64,000 nucleotides of DNA from Streptomyces chromofuscus (GCF_015160875.1 NZ_CP063374.1:5769501-5833500), one strand, 5' to 3'; shown: positions 1 through 9,423, numbered from the stretch's first letter. The notes: generated by a model from the sequence alone, not told the origin. Made by a program: numbers and translations.

Positions 1-2285
1 TCTTCGTGGAGGAACTCGCCGTCGCCGCCCACGAGGGCTGCTGCACCGGCCTCACCGACTCCCTGCGCGACCTGCTCCTCGTCCGTGTCGAGGCGCTGCC
101 CGAGAGCGCCCAGCGGGTGGCCCGGATCGTCGCCGAGGGCGGCTCCACCGTCGAGTACCGGCTGCTCGCCGCCGTCGCCGGGCTCGCCGAGGACGACCTG
201 ATCGAGGCCCTGCGCGCGGCGGTGAACGCCAACATCCTGCTCGCCGCACCCACCGGCGACGGCTACCGCTTCCGCCACTCCCTGGTCCGCGAGGCCGTCG
301 GCGACGACCTGCTGCCCGGCGAACGCTCCCGCCTGAACCGCCGCTTCGCCGAGGCCCTGGAGGCCGACCCCGCACTCGTCCCCGCCGACCAGCGCGTGAC
401 CCGCCTGGCCAGCTACTGGTACCACGCGAACGACGCCGCCAAGGCCCTGCCCGCCGTCCTCGCCGCCTCCGTCACCGCCCGCCGCCGCGACGCCTACGCC
501 GAGCAACTGCGCCTGCTGGAACGAGCGATGGAGCTCTGGGACGCCGCCCCCGAGGACGTACGCGCCGGGCTGCGCCCCGTCGACTACACCGAGTCCTACC
601 CTCCCTGCGGCTGCGACCCGGCGACCACACCCCTGCGCTACCTCGACCTGATGGCCGAGGCCGCCGTGGCGGGCCGCTTCTCCGGCGAGCGCGAACGCGC
701 CATGAAGATCATCAGGCGTGCGCTGAGCATCCTGGAGGACGAGGACGACCCCCTGCGCGCCGCCTGGTTCTGGACCCAGCGCTCCCGGCTGGTGCAGGCA
801 CTGGCCCGCGGCGACGGCCGCCAGGAACTGGTCACCGCTCAGGAGCTGTTGCGCGGTCTGCCGCCCTCCGAGGTGCACGCCGAGGTGCTCACCACCGTCG
901 CCAACTGGTCGATGCTGCACCAGCCCGGCCCCGAGGCCCTTGCCGCCGCCGAGCGCGCCGTGCAGTACGCCCGCATGGTCGGCACCCGCGAGACAGAGCT
1001 CAACGCCCGTCTCACCCTCGGCGGCCTCACCCTCGACGCGGGCGACGTCGAGGAGGGGCTCGCCGAGATGTACGAGGTCAAGGAGCGGGCCCTGCAGGAG
1101 GGCTACCCCTATGTCGCCGGACGCGCGTACGTGAACCTGCCCGCCGAGCTCGAATCCATCGGCCGTTCCCGGGAGGCCGCGCCGATCCTGGAGGAGGGCG
1201 CCGCCTACGCCCGGAAGTACGGACTGCTCGACAACGAGGCCTGGGTGTGGGCCAACCTCTCCGAGTCGCTGTACCACCTCGGCCGCTGGCGGGAGGCGGA
1301 GCAGGCGGCGCTGAAGGTTTTCCTGCGCGGCCGGAACGCCAAGCCCCAGGGCTCCGGCGCGCTCTGCCTGGCCCATCTCGCCCTGGGCCGCGGCGACGTG
1401 CCCGAGGCCGGACGTCAACTGCACGCCGCCCGCGCCGCGTTCGGCACGCACGACCCCATGCCCCAGCAGTGGCTGCCGATGGCCACCATCGCCGTCGGCG
1501 TCGCCGCCGTGGAGGGCCGCATCCTCGACGCCCGCGCCGAACTCCACGCCGCCCTGGACGCCGGCACCCCGCCCGGCACCCGGCAGTACGGCTGGCCGCT
1601 GCTGCTGGCCGCCGCCACCGCCGAGGCCGACGCCCGCGCCCTGCCCGCCGCCGCGCAGGGCCGCGCCGAGGCGCTCGAGCGCATCCGCACCGCGGTCAAG
1701 GCGCTCGCCACCGAGGCACCCGTCTGGCTCGCCCACGAGCGGTGGGTCCACGCCGAACTCCACCGCGCCGAGGGCCGCGCCACCCCCGACACCTGGACCC
1801 CGGTCGTCACCGCCTTCGAGCACCTGGACCGCCCCTACGACCTCGCCCGCGTCCGCCACCGCCTCGCCGAGGCCCTGCTCGCCACCGATGCCACGGACCA
1901 CCGCGAGCGCGCCACGGAGCTGCTGCGCCTCGCCCACGCGGTCGCCGGCCACCTCGGCGCCCGCCCTCTCACCGACGCCGTCACCTTCCTCGCCCAGCGC
2001 GCCCGCCTCGGCCTCACCCCGGAGTCGGAGCGGCGGCCCCGCACCGACCCCGCCGAGGCCCTGGGCCTCACCACCCGCGAACGCGATGTGCTCCGCCTGG
2101 TCGCCGACGGCCGCACCAACCGCCAGATCGCCGAGGAACTGTTCATCTCCCCGAAGACGGCAAGCGTCCACGTCTCCAACATCCTGGCCAAGCTCGGCGT
2201 CTCCGGCCGGGGCGAGGCGGCGGCGGTGGCGCACCGGCTGGGCCTGTTCCGGTCCGCGACGCTCACCACGCGGACGCCCGGCTGA
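1..2285 (+). CDS. LuxR-family (LAL-type) transcriptional regulator, 5' end outside window
   Basis: The reading frame is already open at the first base (encoding F-V-E-E-L, which resembles the NPFFVEEL motif after the ATPase core of large LuxR/LAL regulators), so the N-terminal ATP-binding part lies upstream. The visible ~760 residues hold a long helical, Ala/Leu-rich TPR-like middle and a C-terminal GerE-type helix-turn-helix at about 2060-2270 (TTRERDVLRLVADGRTN, then IAEELFISPKTASVHVSN). It should be a cytoplasmic DNA-binding regulator answering an unknown ligand. The target is unknown; the next gene is 36 bp downstream in the same direction. Confidence 0.9.
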   Translation, partial: FVEELAVAAHEGCCTGLTDSLRDLLLVRVEALPESAQRVARIVAEGGSTVEYRLLAAVAGLAEDDLIEALRAAVNANILLAAPTGDGYRFRHSLVREAVGDDLLPGERSRLNRRFAEALEADPALVPADQRVTRLASYWYHANDAAKALPAVLAASVTARRRDAYAEQLRLLERAMELWDAAPEDVRAGLRPVDYTESYPPCGCDPATTPLRYLDLMAEAAVAGRFSGERERAMKIIRRALSILEDEDDPLRAAWFWTQRSRLVQALARGDGRQELVTAQELLRGLPPSEVHAEVLTTVANWSMLHQPGPEALAAAERAVQYARMVGTRETELNARLTLGGLTLDAGDVEEGLAEMYEVKERALQEGYPYVAGRAYVNLPAELESIGRSREAAPILEEGAAYARKYGLLDNEAWVWANLSESLYHLGRWREAEQAALKVFLRGRNAKPQGSGALCLAHLALGRGDVPEAGRQLHAARAAFGTHDPMPQQWLPMATIAVGVAAVEGRILDARAELHAALDAGTPPGTRQYGWPLLLAAATAEADARALPAAAQGRAEALERIRTAVKALATEAPVWLAHERWVHAELHRAEGRATPDTWTPVVTAFEHLDRPYDLARVRHRLAEALLATDATDHRERATELLRLAHAVAGHLGARPLTDAVTFLAQRARLGLTPESERRPRTDPAEALGLTTRERDVLRLVADGRTNRQIAEELFISPKTASVHVSNILAKLGVSGRGEAAAVAHRLGLFRSATLTTRTPG

Positions 2286-2321
2286 GGCTTACGCTGAACA
2301 GCGACCGGCCGAGGAGGCTAC

Positions 2322-2513
2322 GTGTTCAACGTCTTAGAGGAACTGTTCGCACCCGGCCGCAAGCACACCCGGGACGAGCAGAACCGTCTGGCACTGACCC
2401 GGGAGGACGTCGGCGACGGCGACCCGGGCCGCGGCCCGATAGACCTGGCGTCCGGCAAAGTGGTGGTACGGCCCCCGGGCCCCACCGAGGACGAGCCCCC
2501 GACGCCCGACTGA
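2322..2513 (+). CDS. Small DUF6191-family protein (63 aa)
   Basis: A GTG-started 63-residue ORF follows the LuxR gene after 36 bp, with a GGAGG-like site (cgaggagg) about 7 bases before the start. The product begins MFNVLEELFAPGRKH and contains the charged stretch REDVGDGDPGRGPIDL. I recognise this as a small actinobacterial family of unknown function (DUF6191), by memory of its sequence. There is no signal peptide or membrane segment. Codon third positions are strongly G/C, which supports real coding. The function is unknown. Confidence 0.75.
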   Translation: MFNVLEELFAPGRKHTRDEQNRLALTREDVGDGDPGRGPIDLASGKVVVRPPGPTEDEPPTPD

Positions 2514-2577
2514 GGGCCCCGCGTCGGCCGACCTCCCGCGCGAGGGCCGCACCGACCGGAGTCCCGGCCGCAGGACA

Positions 2578-3738
2578 CTAGCTGACCTCCAGCTCCAGGA
2601 TCCGGTCGTCTCCGTCGCCCGGGGAGCCCCGGCCGTCGGTCTCGCTCGTCACCAGCCACAGTTTGTCGCCGCCGGCGGCGAGGACGGTGCGCAGGCGACC
2701 GTGGTCGCCCTCCAGGAACGGCTGGGGGTCGGCCGAGGCCTCCGTGCCGTTCAGCGGGATGCGCCACAGACGCTCGCCGCGCAGTCCCGCCATCCACACG
2801 GAACCCTCGGCGTAGGCGATGCCGCTGGGCGACGCCTCGTCCGTGCTCCACTGCGCTGCCGGATTCACATACCGGGAGTCGTCGGACCTGCCCTCGACCT
2901 CCGGCCAGCCGTAGTTGCCGCCCGGCTCGATCGCGTTCAGCTCGTCCCAGGTGTCCTGGCCGAACTCCGCGGCGAACAGGCGCTGCTTCGCGTCCCAGGC
3001 GAGGCCCTGGACGTTGCGGTGGCCGTACGAGTACACCGTCGAGTCCGGGAACGGGTTGCCCGGGGCCGGCTCGCCCTCGGGAGTCATGCGCAGGATCTTG
3101 CCGCCGAGCGACTCCTTGTCCTGCGACAGGCCCTCCTCGCCGCTCTCGCCCGTGCCCGCGTACAGCATCCCGTCCGGGCCGAAGGCGATCCGGCCGCCGT
3201 TGTGGATGAAGCCCTTGGGTATCCCCCGGAAGACCGTGTCGGGGGCGCCCAGCTGTTCACCGGTGGGCTTCCGCTCGTCGTACAGCATGCGGACGATGCG
3301 GTTGTCCGAGGCCGAGGTGTAGTACGCGTAGATCATGTGGTCCGAGGCGTAGTCCGGGGAGAGCGCGAGGCCCAGCAGGCCGCCCTCGCCCGCCGGTGAC
3401 ACCCCGGGCACCTCGCCCAGCTCGGTCTTGCGGCCCGTCTCCGTGTCGACGCGGGTGATCGTGCCCTCGTCGCGGGAGGACACGAGCAGGTCGCCGACGG
3501 GCAGCGCGGCCAGGCCCCAGGGGCTGTCCAGGCCCTCGGTGACCGTGCGCAGCACCTTCACCGAGCCCTTCGCGGGCGGGGTCTCCTCGGCCGTCCTCCC
3601 GGAGCCCGGCGACTGCGCCGTCGTACGACTCGGCGTAGCGCTCCCCTCCGGGGAGGCGCCTGCGTCGTCGGAGGAGCAGCCGGCCGTGAGCAGGAGGGCG
3701 GCCGCGGCCAGAACGGCCGTCACAGCTCGACGTTGCAC
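2578..3738 (-). CDS. PQQ-dependent sugar dehydrogenase-type lipoprotein
   Basis: A secreted lipoprotein of the glucose/sorbosone dehydrogenase beta-propeller family. The N-terminus is a signal peptide ending in the lipobox LTAGC, followed by a Ser/Thr/Pro-rich linker of about 50 residues and then the propeller. Family signatures seen include DSPWGLAALPVG, GEGGLLGLALSPDYAS, FIHNGGRIAFGPDGMLYAGT, YGHRNVQGLAWD and ELNAIEPGGNYGWPEVEG. I chose GTG at 3738 because AAGGGA lies about 9 bases upstream and the signal peptide begins there; an ATG at 3777 is the alternative. The substrate is unknown; related proteins oxidise aldose sugars with PQQ outside the cell. It converges on the DUF6191 gene. Confidence 0.88.
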   Translation of the reverse strand: MQRRAVTAVLAAAALLLTAGCSSDDAGASPEGSATPSRTTAQSPGSGRTAEETPPAKGSVKVLRTVTEGLDSPWGLAALPVGDLLVSSRDEGTITRVDTETGRKTELGEVPGVSPAGEGGLLGLALSPDYASDHMIYAYYTSASDNRIVRMLYDERKPTGEQLGAPDTVFRGIPKGFIHNGGRIAFGPDGMLYAGTGESGEEGLSQDKESLGGKILRMTPEGEPAPGNPFPDSTVYSYGHRNVQGLAWDAKQRLFAAEFGQDTWDELNAIEPGGNYGWPEVEGRSDDSRYVNPAAQWSTDEASPSGIAYAEGSVWMAGLRGERLWRIPLNGTEASADPQPFLEGDHGRLRTVLAAGGDKLWLVTSETDGRGSPGDGDDRILELEVS

Positions 3739-3877
3739 GATCTCGGTCCCTTCGACGCGGCGGGTTCTCCTTGTCATACACCGCTCGCGCCTCACAGGTT
3801 CCCGGTCACCGAAACCCGAACCGGGGACGACGGCGGAACATCGTGAAGCCGCAGGTCGGCCGAGCGCGGGGGACACG

Positions 3878-4876
3878 TCAGTCCCAGGACCCCTGCGCCC
3901 TCGGCAACCCCGACACCTCCGCCAGATCCTGGGCCGTCAGACGCACCCCCACCGCCCCGGCGTTCTCGGTCACCCATCGCTCCCGCTTGGTCCCGGGCAC
4001 CGGCACCACGTGCCGCCCCTGGGACAGCACCCACGCGAGGGCCACCTGGGCCGGGGTGACGTCCGCGCCGTGGCGGGCGGCGACGCGGCGCAACCCTGCC
4101 ACTATCGGCTGGTTCGCGGCCATCATCTCGGCCGTGAAGCGCGGGTGGCGGGCGCGCATGTCGTCCGGTTCGAAGCCCTCGCCCGGCGTGAGCGTGCCGG
4201 TCAGGAAGCCGTTGCCGAGCGGCATCGCGGCCAGGAAGCCGATGCCGCGGGCCTCGCACCACGGCAGCAGCGCGTCCAGCGCCTCCGGCGACCACACCGA
4301 CAGCTCCGCCTCGACGGCGCTCACCGGGAAGACCTGCTGGACGCGCTGCAACTGCCGGATCGTCGCGTCGTGCAGCCGCGTCCCGGACCGGCGTCCGCCG
4401 CGCGCGCCCACGGCGCACACCCCCAGCGCCCGCACCTTCCCGGCCCGCACCAGGTCCGCCATCGCGCCCCACGTCTCCTCCACGGGGACCTCCGGATCCG
4501 CGCGGTGGAGCTGGTACAGGTCGATGACGTCGGTCTGCAACCGCCGCAGCGAGGCGTCGCAGGCCCGCTTCACGTATCCGGGGCGCCCGTTGGCCACGAT
4601 GTGCTGCTCGCCCACCAGCAGCCCCACCTTGGTCGACAGGAATGCGTCGGCCCGCCGTTCCTTCAGCGCCCGTCCCACCAGCAGCTCATTGGTGAACGGG
4701 CCGTACATGTCGGCCGTGTCCAGCAGCGTCGAACCCAGATCGAGCGCCCGGTGCACGGCCCTCAGCGACTCGTCGCCCCGCTGCCGAGACGTGCTGTACG
4801 CCCAGCTCATCGGCATGCACCCGAGTCCGACGGCCCCCACCGCGAGCGCCGCCGCGCCGATCGTCCTGCGCTCCAC
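3878..4876 (-). CDS. Aldo/keto reductase
   Basis: An NADPH-dependent aldo/keto reductase of 332 residues, a normal length for the family. The catalytic tetrad is visible: Asp53 and Tyr58 in LLDTADMYGP, Lys83 in STKVGL and His124 in DLYQLHRAD. The C-terminal cofactor region VVPVPGTKRERWVTEN is typical. It starts with GTG at 4876 behind a GGAGGG site. The gene is divergent from the 2-hydroxyacid dehydrogenase at 4952, with about 75 bp between the starts, so both promoters lie in that short gap. The physiological substrate cannot be told from sequence. Confidence 0.92.
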   Translation of the reverse strand: MERRTIGAAALAVGAVGLGCMPMSWAYSTSRQRGDESLRAVHRALDLGSTLLDTADMYGPFTNELLVGRALKERRADAFLSTKVGLLVGEQHIVANGRPGYVKRACDASLRRLQTDVIDLYQLHRADPEVPVEETWGAMADLVRAGKVRALGVCAVGARGGRRSGTRLHDATIRQLQRVQQVFPVSAVEAELSVWSPEALDALLPWCEARGIGFLAAMPLGNGFLTGTLTPGEGFEPDDMRARHPRFTAEMMAANQPIVAGLRRVAARHGADVTPAQVALAWVLSQGRHVVPVPGTKRERWVTENAGAVGVRLTAQDLAEVSGLPRAQGSWD

Positions 4877-4951
4877 CTGCCCGTAACCCTCCCTCTTCCG
4901 GCCCCCAACCTAACCTCCGCATCGCCCCGCCCCTCACCTAGCCTCGTGACC

Positions 4952-5902
4952 ATGACTGCTGACGTATGGCTTCCCATCCCGCCCGAGGACATCGAAGGGC
5001 TTCCGGACGGGCCGGCGTACCGCTTCTGGGACGGAGCGGAGACGTTCCCCGCGGACCCGGCCGACTGCTCCTTCTACGTCGTCCCCTACATGAAGCCCTC
5101 CGAGGTCGTCGTACGGCCGATGGCCGGGATGGCGTCCGTGCAGGTCGTCCAGACGCTCTCCGCGGGAACCGATCATGTCGAGCCGGGGCTCGGCGACCTG
5201 CCCCCGGGGGTGCGCCTGTGCAACGCGCGCGGAGTGCACGAGGCCAGCACCGCCGAACTCACGCTCACCCTGGTCCTCGCCGCGCTGCGCGGCATCCCCG
5301 ACTTCGTACGGGCACAGGACAAGGGCGAGTGGCTCGGCGGTTTCCGGCCGGCCCTCGCCGACAAGACCGTGCTCATCGTCGGGTACGGCTCGATAGGCGA
5401 AGCCATCGAGGACCGGCTCACGCCCTTCGAGCTCGCGCGGGTGGCGCGCGTCGCGCGCTCGCGGCGCACCACGGCGCGCGGTCCCGTGCATCCGCTCACC
5501 GAACTGCCCGCACTGCTCCCCGCGGCGGACGTGGTGATCCTTTCCACGCCGCTGACCGACTCCACGCGGGGGCTGGTGAACGACGAGTTCCTGGGGCGGA
5601 TGAAGGACGGCGCGCTGCTGGTCAACGTCTCCCGCGGTCCCGTCGTGGACACGAAGGCGCTGCTCGCCGAGCTGGAGAGCGGCCGGATCACCGCGGCCCT
5701 CGACGTCACCGACCCCGAGCCGCTGCCGGCCGGACATCCCTTGTGGCAGGCGCCCGGTGTGCTGATCAGTCCCCATGTCGGCGGCCCCACGTCCGCGTTC
5801 CTGCCGCGCGCCAAACGGCTGCTCGTGGACCAGTTGCACCGTTTCATGAACCGGGAGCCGCTGCGGAACGTGATCCTTACGACGGGCGCGAAGGGTGCGT
5901 AG
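4952..5902 (+). CDS. NAD(P)-dependent 2-hydroxyacid dehydrogenase
   Basis: A D-isomer-specific 2-hydroxyacid dehydrogenase of 316 residues. The nucleotide-binding Rossmann loop is GYGSIGEAIEDRL; the conserved NVSRGPVVDTKALL strand and the catalytic His in SPHVGGPTSAF are present. The ATG at 4952 was chosen because the region just upstream is the promoter gap shared with the divergent reductase, although the frame stays open further upstream. The substrate is uncertain; relatives reduce glyoxylate or hydroxypyruvate. Confidence 0.88.
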   Translation: MTADVWLPIPPEDIEGLPDGPAYRFWDGAETFPADPADCSFYVVPYMKPSEVVVRPMAGMASVQVVQTLSAGTDHVEPGLGDLPPGVRLCNARGVHEASTAELTLTLVLAALRGIPDFVRAQDKGEWLGGFRPALADKTVLIVGYGSIGEAIEDRLTPFELARVARVARSRRTTARGPVHPLTELPALLPAADVVILSTPLTDSTRGLVNDEFLGRMKDGALLVNVSRGPVVDTKALLAELESGRITAALDVTDPEPLPAGHPLWQAPGVLISPHVGGPTSAFLPRAKRLLVDQLHRFMNREPLRNVILTTGAKGA

Positions 5903-6113
5903 AACCGCCGACAGGGCCGACGCCTGACCCGGTTCGGGCACCCTCCGCAATCGTCCGGACGCGTTCAGTGGTGCGTTCGCGCTGGTGGTCACGGAGCGTA
6001 GAGAAGCTATGTCCCTGAGTGACGAGACTGGTGTATCGTCCCGACAGGGGCTGCGCCGCGCACCGTTCGGCGCCGGGGATGGACATTTCAGACTGCGAGG
6101 GGGGCGACGGGCG

Positions 6114-6323
6114 ATGCACGGCCTATGGACGAACGATCCGACGAGGCGGGGCCGCCGACGGCGGCCCTGGCGCACGGCCACGCGACGACGGGGCCATCAC
6201 GCCAGTCACGGCGCGCACCACAACCATCACCACCGCAGGCACAGCAACCGCAAGAAGCAGGCCCACTGCGCGGCCCGGGACGCACGGGACGCGGGCGTGG
6301 CGGGGACCGGGTGGGCCCGGTGA
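6114..6323 (+). CDS. Small His/Arg-rich ORF translationally coupled to the GGDEF gene
   Basis: An ATG ORF of 69 codons begins about 8 bases after a strong purine-rich site (gaggggggcg). It ends in GTGA, the same four bases that start the downstream diguanylate cyclase gene. About 88 percent of its third positions are G or C, clearly more than in the overlapping frame that would extend the GGDEF protein upstream. The product is very basic and His-rich, with the cluster HHASHGAHHNHHHRRH. It has no recognised domain; it could bind metal or nucleic acid, or serve mainly for coupling. This is a moderate-confidence gene call. Confidence 0.5.
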   Translation: MHGLWTNDPTRRGRRRRPWRTATRRRGHHASHGAHHNHHHRRHSNRKKQAHCAARDARDAGVAGTGWAR

Positions 6324-9300
6324 ACGCGCCCTCGCCGCCCACGACCGCCCTCGACCACGCGCTGCGGCGGCAGTCCGCGCCGCGCACCCTGCTGCCGCGG
6401 CCGTCGGCCTCCAGCGACGGGTCGGGCGTGTACCACCAACTGGTCCTGGCCCTGCTGTGCGCGGGCTATGCCGTCGGCTCCGCGGTCGGCTGGGGCTCAC
6501 AGCGTCTCGCCCTGATCATGGGCGACTTCGGGCTGAGCGCCGCGGCGGGCGCGGCCGCCGTGTCCTGCTTCGTGTACGCGCGCAGCCGCCGGGTCCGGTT
6601 CCGCTCCGCCTGGCTGCTGTTCGCCCTCTCCTCGGCGATGGCCGCCGTGGGCAACGGGGTCTGGGGTTGGTACGAGGTCGTCCTGGGACGGCCCGTGCCC
6701 AGCCCCAGCTACGCCGACCTGTTCTTCCTGTGCTTCGCGCCGCCCGCCATCGTGGGCCTGCTGGTCCTCGCCAAGCGGCCGGTGACGAAGGCGGGCTGGG
6801 TCTGCCTCGCCCTGGACGCCTGGCTGATCGGCGGTTCCCTGGTCACCCTGTCGTGGAGCCTCGCGCTCGCCCAGACGGCCAAGGGCGGCGGCCCCGGCGT
6901 CGCCCACACGGCGCTGTCGCTGGCGTACCCGCTGCTCGACATCGCCCTGGTCAGCATGGTGCTCGCGCTGCACTTCCGGCGCTCGGGCACGAACCGCTCC
7001 GCGGTGAACACCGCGATCGGCGCGCTCGCCCTGACCGTGATGTGCGACGCCCTGTTCACCTCACCGCTGCTGCACGACAGCTACAGCTCCGGCCAGTTGC
7101 TGGACGCCGGCTGGTTCGCCGGCTCGCTGCTCCTGGCGTACGCCCCCTGGACCTCCCGGCGCCCCGGGCGGCCGGGCGGCGGGCCGCACACGCGCGTGGT
7201 GCACGAGCACATGCCCGGGCAGCGCGGCGGCGGCCACCCGCACCCGCCCGCACAGCAGGGTGAGCACGGCCGCTATCCGGCCACGCGGCCGCTCACCGGC
7301 TCGCTGGCCGCCCTCACGCCGTACCTGGCCGCCGCCGTGTGCACCCTCGGCATCCTCTACAACGTGCTCAACGGCCGCAGCGTCGACCGCGTGGTGCTGC
7401 TCACCGGGGGCACCGTCGTGCTGGCGCTGGTGGTGCGCCAGGGGATCATGCTGCTCGACAACATCACCCTCACCCAGGAACTGGCGCAGAAGGAGAACCA
7501 CTTCCGCTCCCTGGTGCAGGGCTCGAGCGACGTCATCATGATCGCCGCGCCCAACGGCATCCTCCGCTACGTCTCCCCGGCCGCCGCCGGGGTCTACGGG
7601 CGCCCCGCGGAGGACCTGGTGGGGACCGAGCTGGCCGAACTCATCCACCCGGAGGACCTGGGCTGCGTGGTGCACGAGGTGCGCCGCTTCCTCGCCGCCA
7701 GCCCTTCGGAGGAACCCACTACGCGCATCGAGTGCCGTTTCCGGTCCGGTGAGGGCGGCTGGCTGAACGTCGAGTCGACCGTCAACCGCCACCACGGCGG
7801 CCTGATCTTCAACAGCCGGGACGTGACCGAGAGAGTGCGCCTGCAGGCGCAGTTGCAGCACAACGCCGAGCACGACCCGCTCACCGACCTGCCCAACCGT
7901 GCGCTGTTCACCAAGCGTGTGCAGCAGGCCCTGTCCGGCAGGCGCAGCACCGACCGCGGTGCCGCCCTGCGGGGCACGGCGGTGCTCTTCATCGACCTGG
8001 ACGGCTTCAAGGCCGTCAACGACACGATCGGGCACCAGGCCGGGGACGAGCTGCTCGTCCAGGCCGCGCGCAGGCTCCAGGAGGCGGTCCGCAAGGGCGA
8101 CACCGCGTCCCGGCTGGGCGGCGACGAGTTCGCGGCCCTGATCGTCGGGGACGGCGCCCGGGACCGGGCCGCCCGCGAACGGCACATCCTGGAACTCGCC
8201 GACCGCCTGCGGGTGACGCTCTCACAGCCGTACCGCATCGACGGCAACGATGTCCGCGTCGCCGCGTCCATCGGCGTCGCCTTCGCGGAACCGGGCCTCG
8301 GCGCGGGCGAGCTGCTGCGCAACGCCGACCTCGCGATGTACCGCGCGAAGTCGGCCGGCAAGGGCCGGGTCGAGCTGTACAAGCCACAGATGCAGCAGGA
8401 CGTCGTACGCAAGGCGGAACTGGCCACCCGGTTGCGGGCCGCACTGCACGACGGCGAGTTCACCCTGCTGCACCAGCCGGTGGTGTGCCTGGAGGACGGC
8501 CGGATCACGTCGGTCGCCGCGCAGGCCCGCTGGCGGTCGTCCCAGGGGGTGCTGTTCACGCCCGCGGAGTTCCTGCGCGTGGCCGAGGACGGCGACAGGA
8601 CGGCCGAGCTGGGCCGCTGGATGCTGCAGAAGGCCGTGGAACAGGCCGCCGAGCGCGCCGCGACCGGCCACGCCGTACCGGTCACCGTCCGGATGCCCGC
8701 CCGTCGGCTGCTGGACCGGTCGCTGCCCCTCGGTTCCGTCGAGGCGCTGCTGACCCGGCACGGGCTGCCGTCCGGGGCACTGATCGTCGAGCTGGCCGAC
8801 ATCGACGCCACGATCCCCCTGGACGACCTGGAGCGCCGTCTGGGCACCCTCAGAAGGCTCGGGGTGCGCATCGCGCTGGACGGCTTCGGCGCCGGCTGCC
8901 CGGCCATCACGGCCCTGAGGCGGCTCCCGCTGGACGTGCTGAAGCTCGACCGCGGCCTGGTCGAGGGCGTCGTCGAGTCCGCGCGGCTCCACAAGATCAC
9001 CAGTGGGCTGCTGCGCATCGCCGGCGATCTCGGGCTGCAGTCCGTGGCGGACGGCGTGGATCTGCCCGAGCAGGTCGTCGCCCTGCGCGCGATGGGCTGC
9101 ACGCACGGGCAGGGCATGGCCTTCTCCGGGCCACTGGACGAGTACAGGCTGCGCCGGGCGCTCACTTCCGGCCACTGTCCGGTGCCGAACGGACCGTCCG
9201 CACCCGCCTTCGCGGGCGGCGCCGCGAGCCCTTACGCCGGTGGAGTGACCACCGTCTTCGGAGGAGCCACGCCCATCACCACACAGGTCGGCACATCCCT

Positions 9301-9349
9301 CGCCACCCCCCTGCGCTCACATAATGAGACTCCCGTCCCACCCACTTGA
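6320..9349 (+). CDS. Membrane protein with PAS, GGDEF and degenerate EAL domains (cyclic-di-GMP synthesis)
   Basis: An inner-membrane signalling protein of 1,009 residues. The first ~350 residues hold about eight hydrophobic segments, followed by a PAS domain near 394-520, a GGDEF domain and a C-terminal EAL-type domain. The cyclase motif GGDEF is intact at residues 600-604, and the inhibitory RxxD site (RKGD) sits the usual five residues before it, so it should make cyclic-di-GMP with product inhibition. The EAL signature is lost: the expected E-A-L-x-R-W reads A-A-Q-A-R-W (residues 733-738), and the DDFG motif is DGFG. Phosphodiesterase activity is therefore unlikely. The start GTG at 6320 overlaps the upstream small ORF; an ATG at 6125 is possible but has poor codon usage. 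Confidence 0.88.
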   Translation: MNAPSPPTTALDHALRRQSAPRTLLPRPSASSDGSGVYHQLVLALLCAGYAVGSAVGWGSQRLALIMGDFGLSAAAGAAAVSCFVYARSRRVRFRSAWLLFALSSAMAAVGNGVWGWYEVVLGRPVPSPSYADLFFLCFAPPAIVGLLVLAKRPVTKAGWVCLALDAWLIGGSLVTLSWSLALAQTAKGGGPGVAHTALSLAYPLLDIALVSMVLALHFRRSGTNRSAVNTAIGALALTVMCDALFTSPLLHDSYSSGQLLDAGWFAGSLLLAYAPWTSRRPGRPGGGPHTRVVHEHMPGQRGGGHPHPPAQQGEHGRYPATRPLTGSLAALTPYLAAAVCTLGILYNVLNGRSVDRVVLLTGGTVVLALVVRQGIMLLDNITLTQELAQKENHFRSLVQGSSDVIMIAAPNGILRYVSPAAAGVYGRPAEDLVGTELAELIHPEDLGCVVHEVRRFLAASPSEEPTTRIECRFRSGEGGWLNVESTVNRHHGGLIFNSRDVTERVRLQAQLQHNAEHDPLTDLPNRALFTKRVQQALSGRRSTDRGAALRGTAVLFIDLDGFKAVNDTIGHQAGDELLVQAARRLQEAVRKGDTASRLGGDEFAALIVGDGARDRAARERHILELADRLRVTLSQPYRIDGNDVRVAASIGVAFAEPGLGAGELLRNADLAMYRAKSAGKGRVELYKPQMQQDVVRKAELATRLRAALHDGEFTLLHQPVVCLEDGRITSVAAQARWRSSQGVLFTPAEFLRVAEDGDRTAELGRWMLQKAVEQAAERAATGHAVPVTVRMPARRLLDRSLPLGSVEALLTRHGLPSGALIVELADIDATIPLDDLERRLGTLRRLGVRIALDGFGAGCPAITALRRLPLDVLKLDRGLVEGVVESARLHKITSGLLRIAGDLGLQSVADGVDLPEQVVALRAMGCTHGQGMAFSGPLDEYRLRRALTSGHCPVPNGPSAPAFAGGAASPYAGGVTTVFGGATPITTQVGTSLATPLRSHNETPVPPT

Positions 9350-9357
9350 CAGTGGGT
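9340..9357 (+). terminator. Small hairpin overlapping the end of the GGDEF gene
   Basis: ACCCACT and AGTGGGT form a 7-bp stem with a TGAC loop, and the loop contains the stop codon of the upstream gene. There is no T-tract. It may mark the 3' end of the GGDEF transcript or lie in the early ilvB leader. No convincing promoter was found, although CATAAT at 9320 resembles a -10 element. Confidence 0.35.
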
Positions 9358-9381
9358 GCGCGCCGGGGGAAGGTCAGTGCC

Positions 9382-9423
9382 ATGCGCACCCGAATTCTCG
9401 TACTTGGACAGCGCGTCGGCTGA
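9382..9423 (+). CDS. ilvB leader peptide (13 aa, Ile-Leu-Val-Leu run)
   Basis: A 14-codon ORF, too short for normal gene calls, encodes MRTRILVLGQRVG. It has a GGGGAAGG ribosome site about 9 bases before its ATG. Codons 5-8 are ATT CTC GTA CTT, that is Ile-Leu-Val-Leu, and three of these (ATT, GTA, CTT) are rare in such high-GC genomes. These are the three end products of the pathway that ilvB starts. A factor-independent terminator follows 54 bases after its stop codon. This is the classic arrangement of a ribosome-mediated attenuator. Confidence 0.85.
   Translation: MRTRILVLGQRVG

Noticed and set aside
9346..9351. TTGACA as a -35 box for ilvB.
   Set aside because: No -10 element lies 16-18 bp downstream, and the hexamer sits in a hairpin overlapping the previous stop codon.
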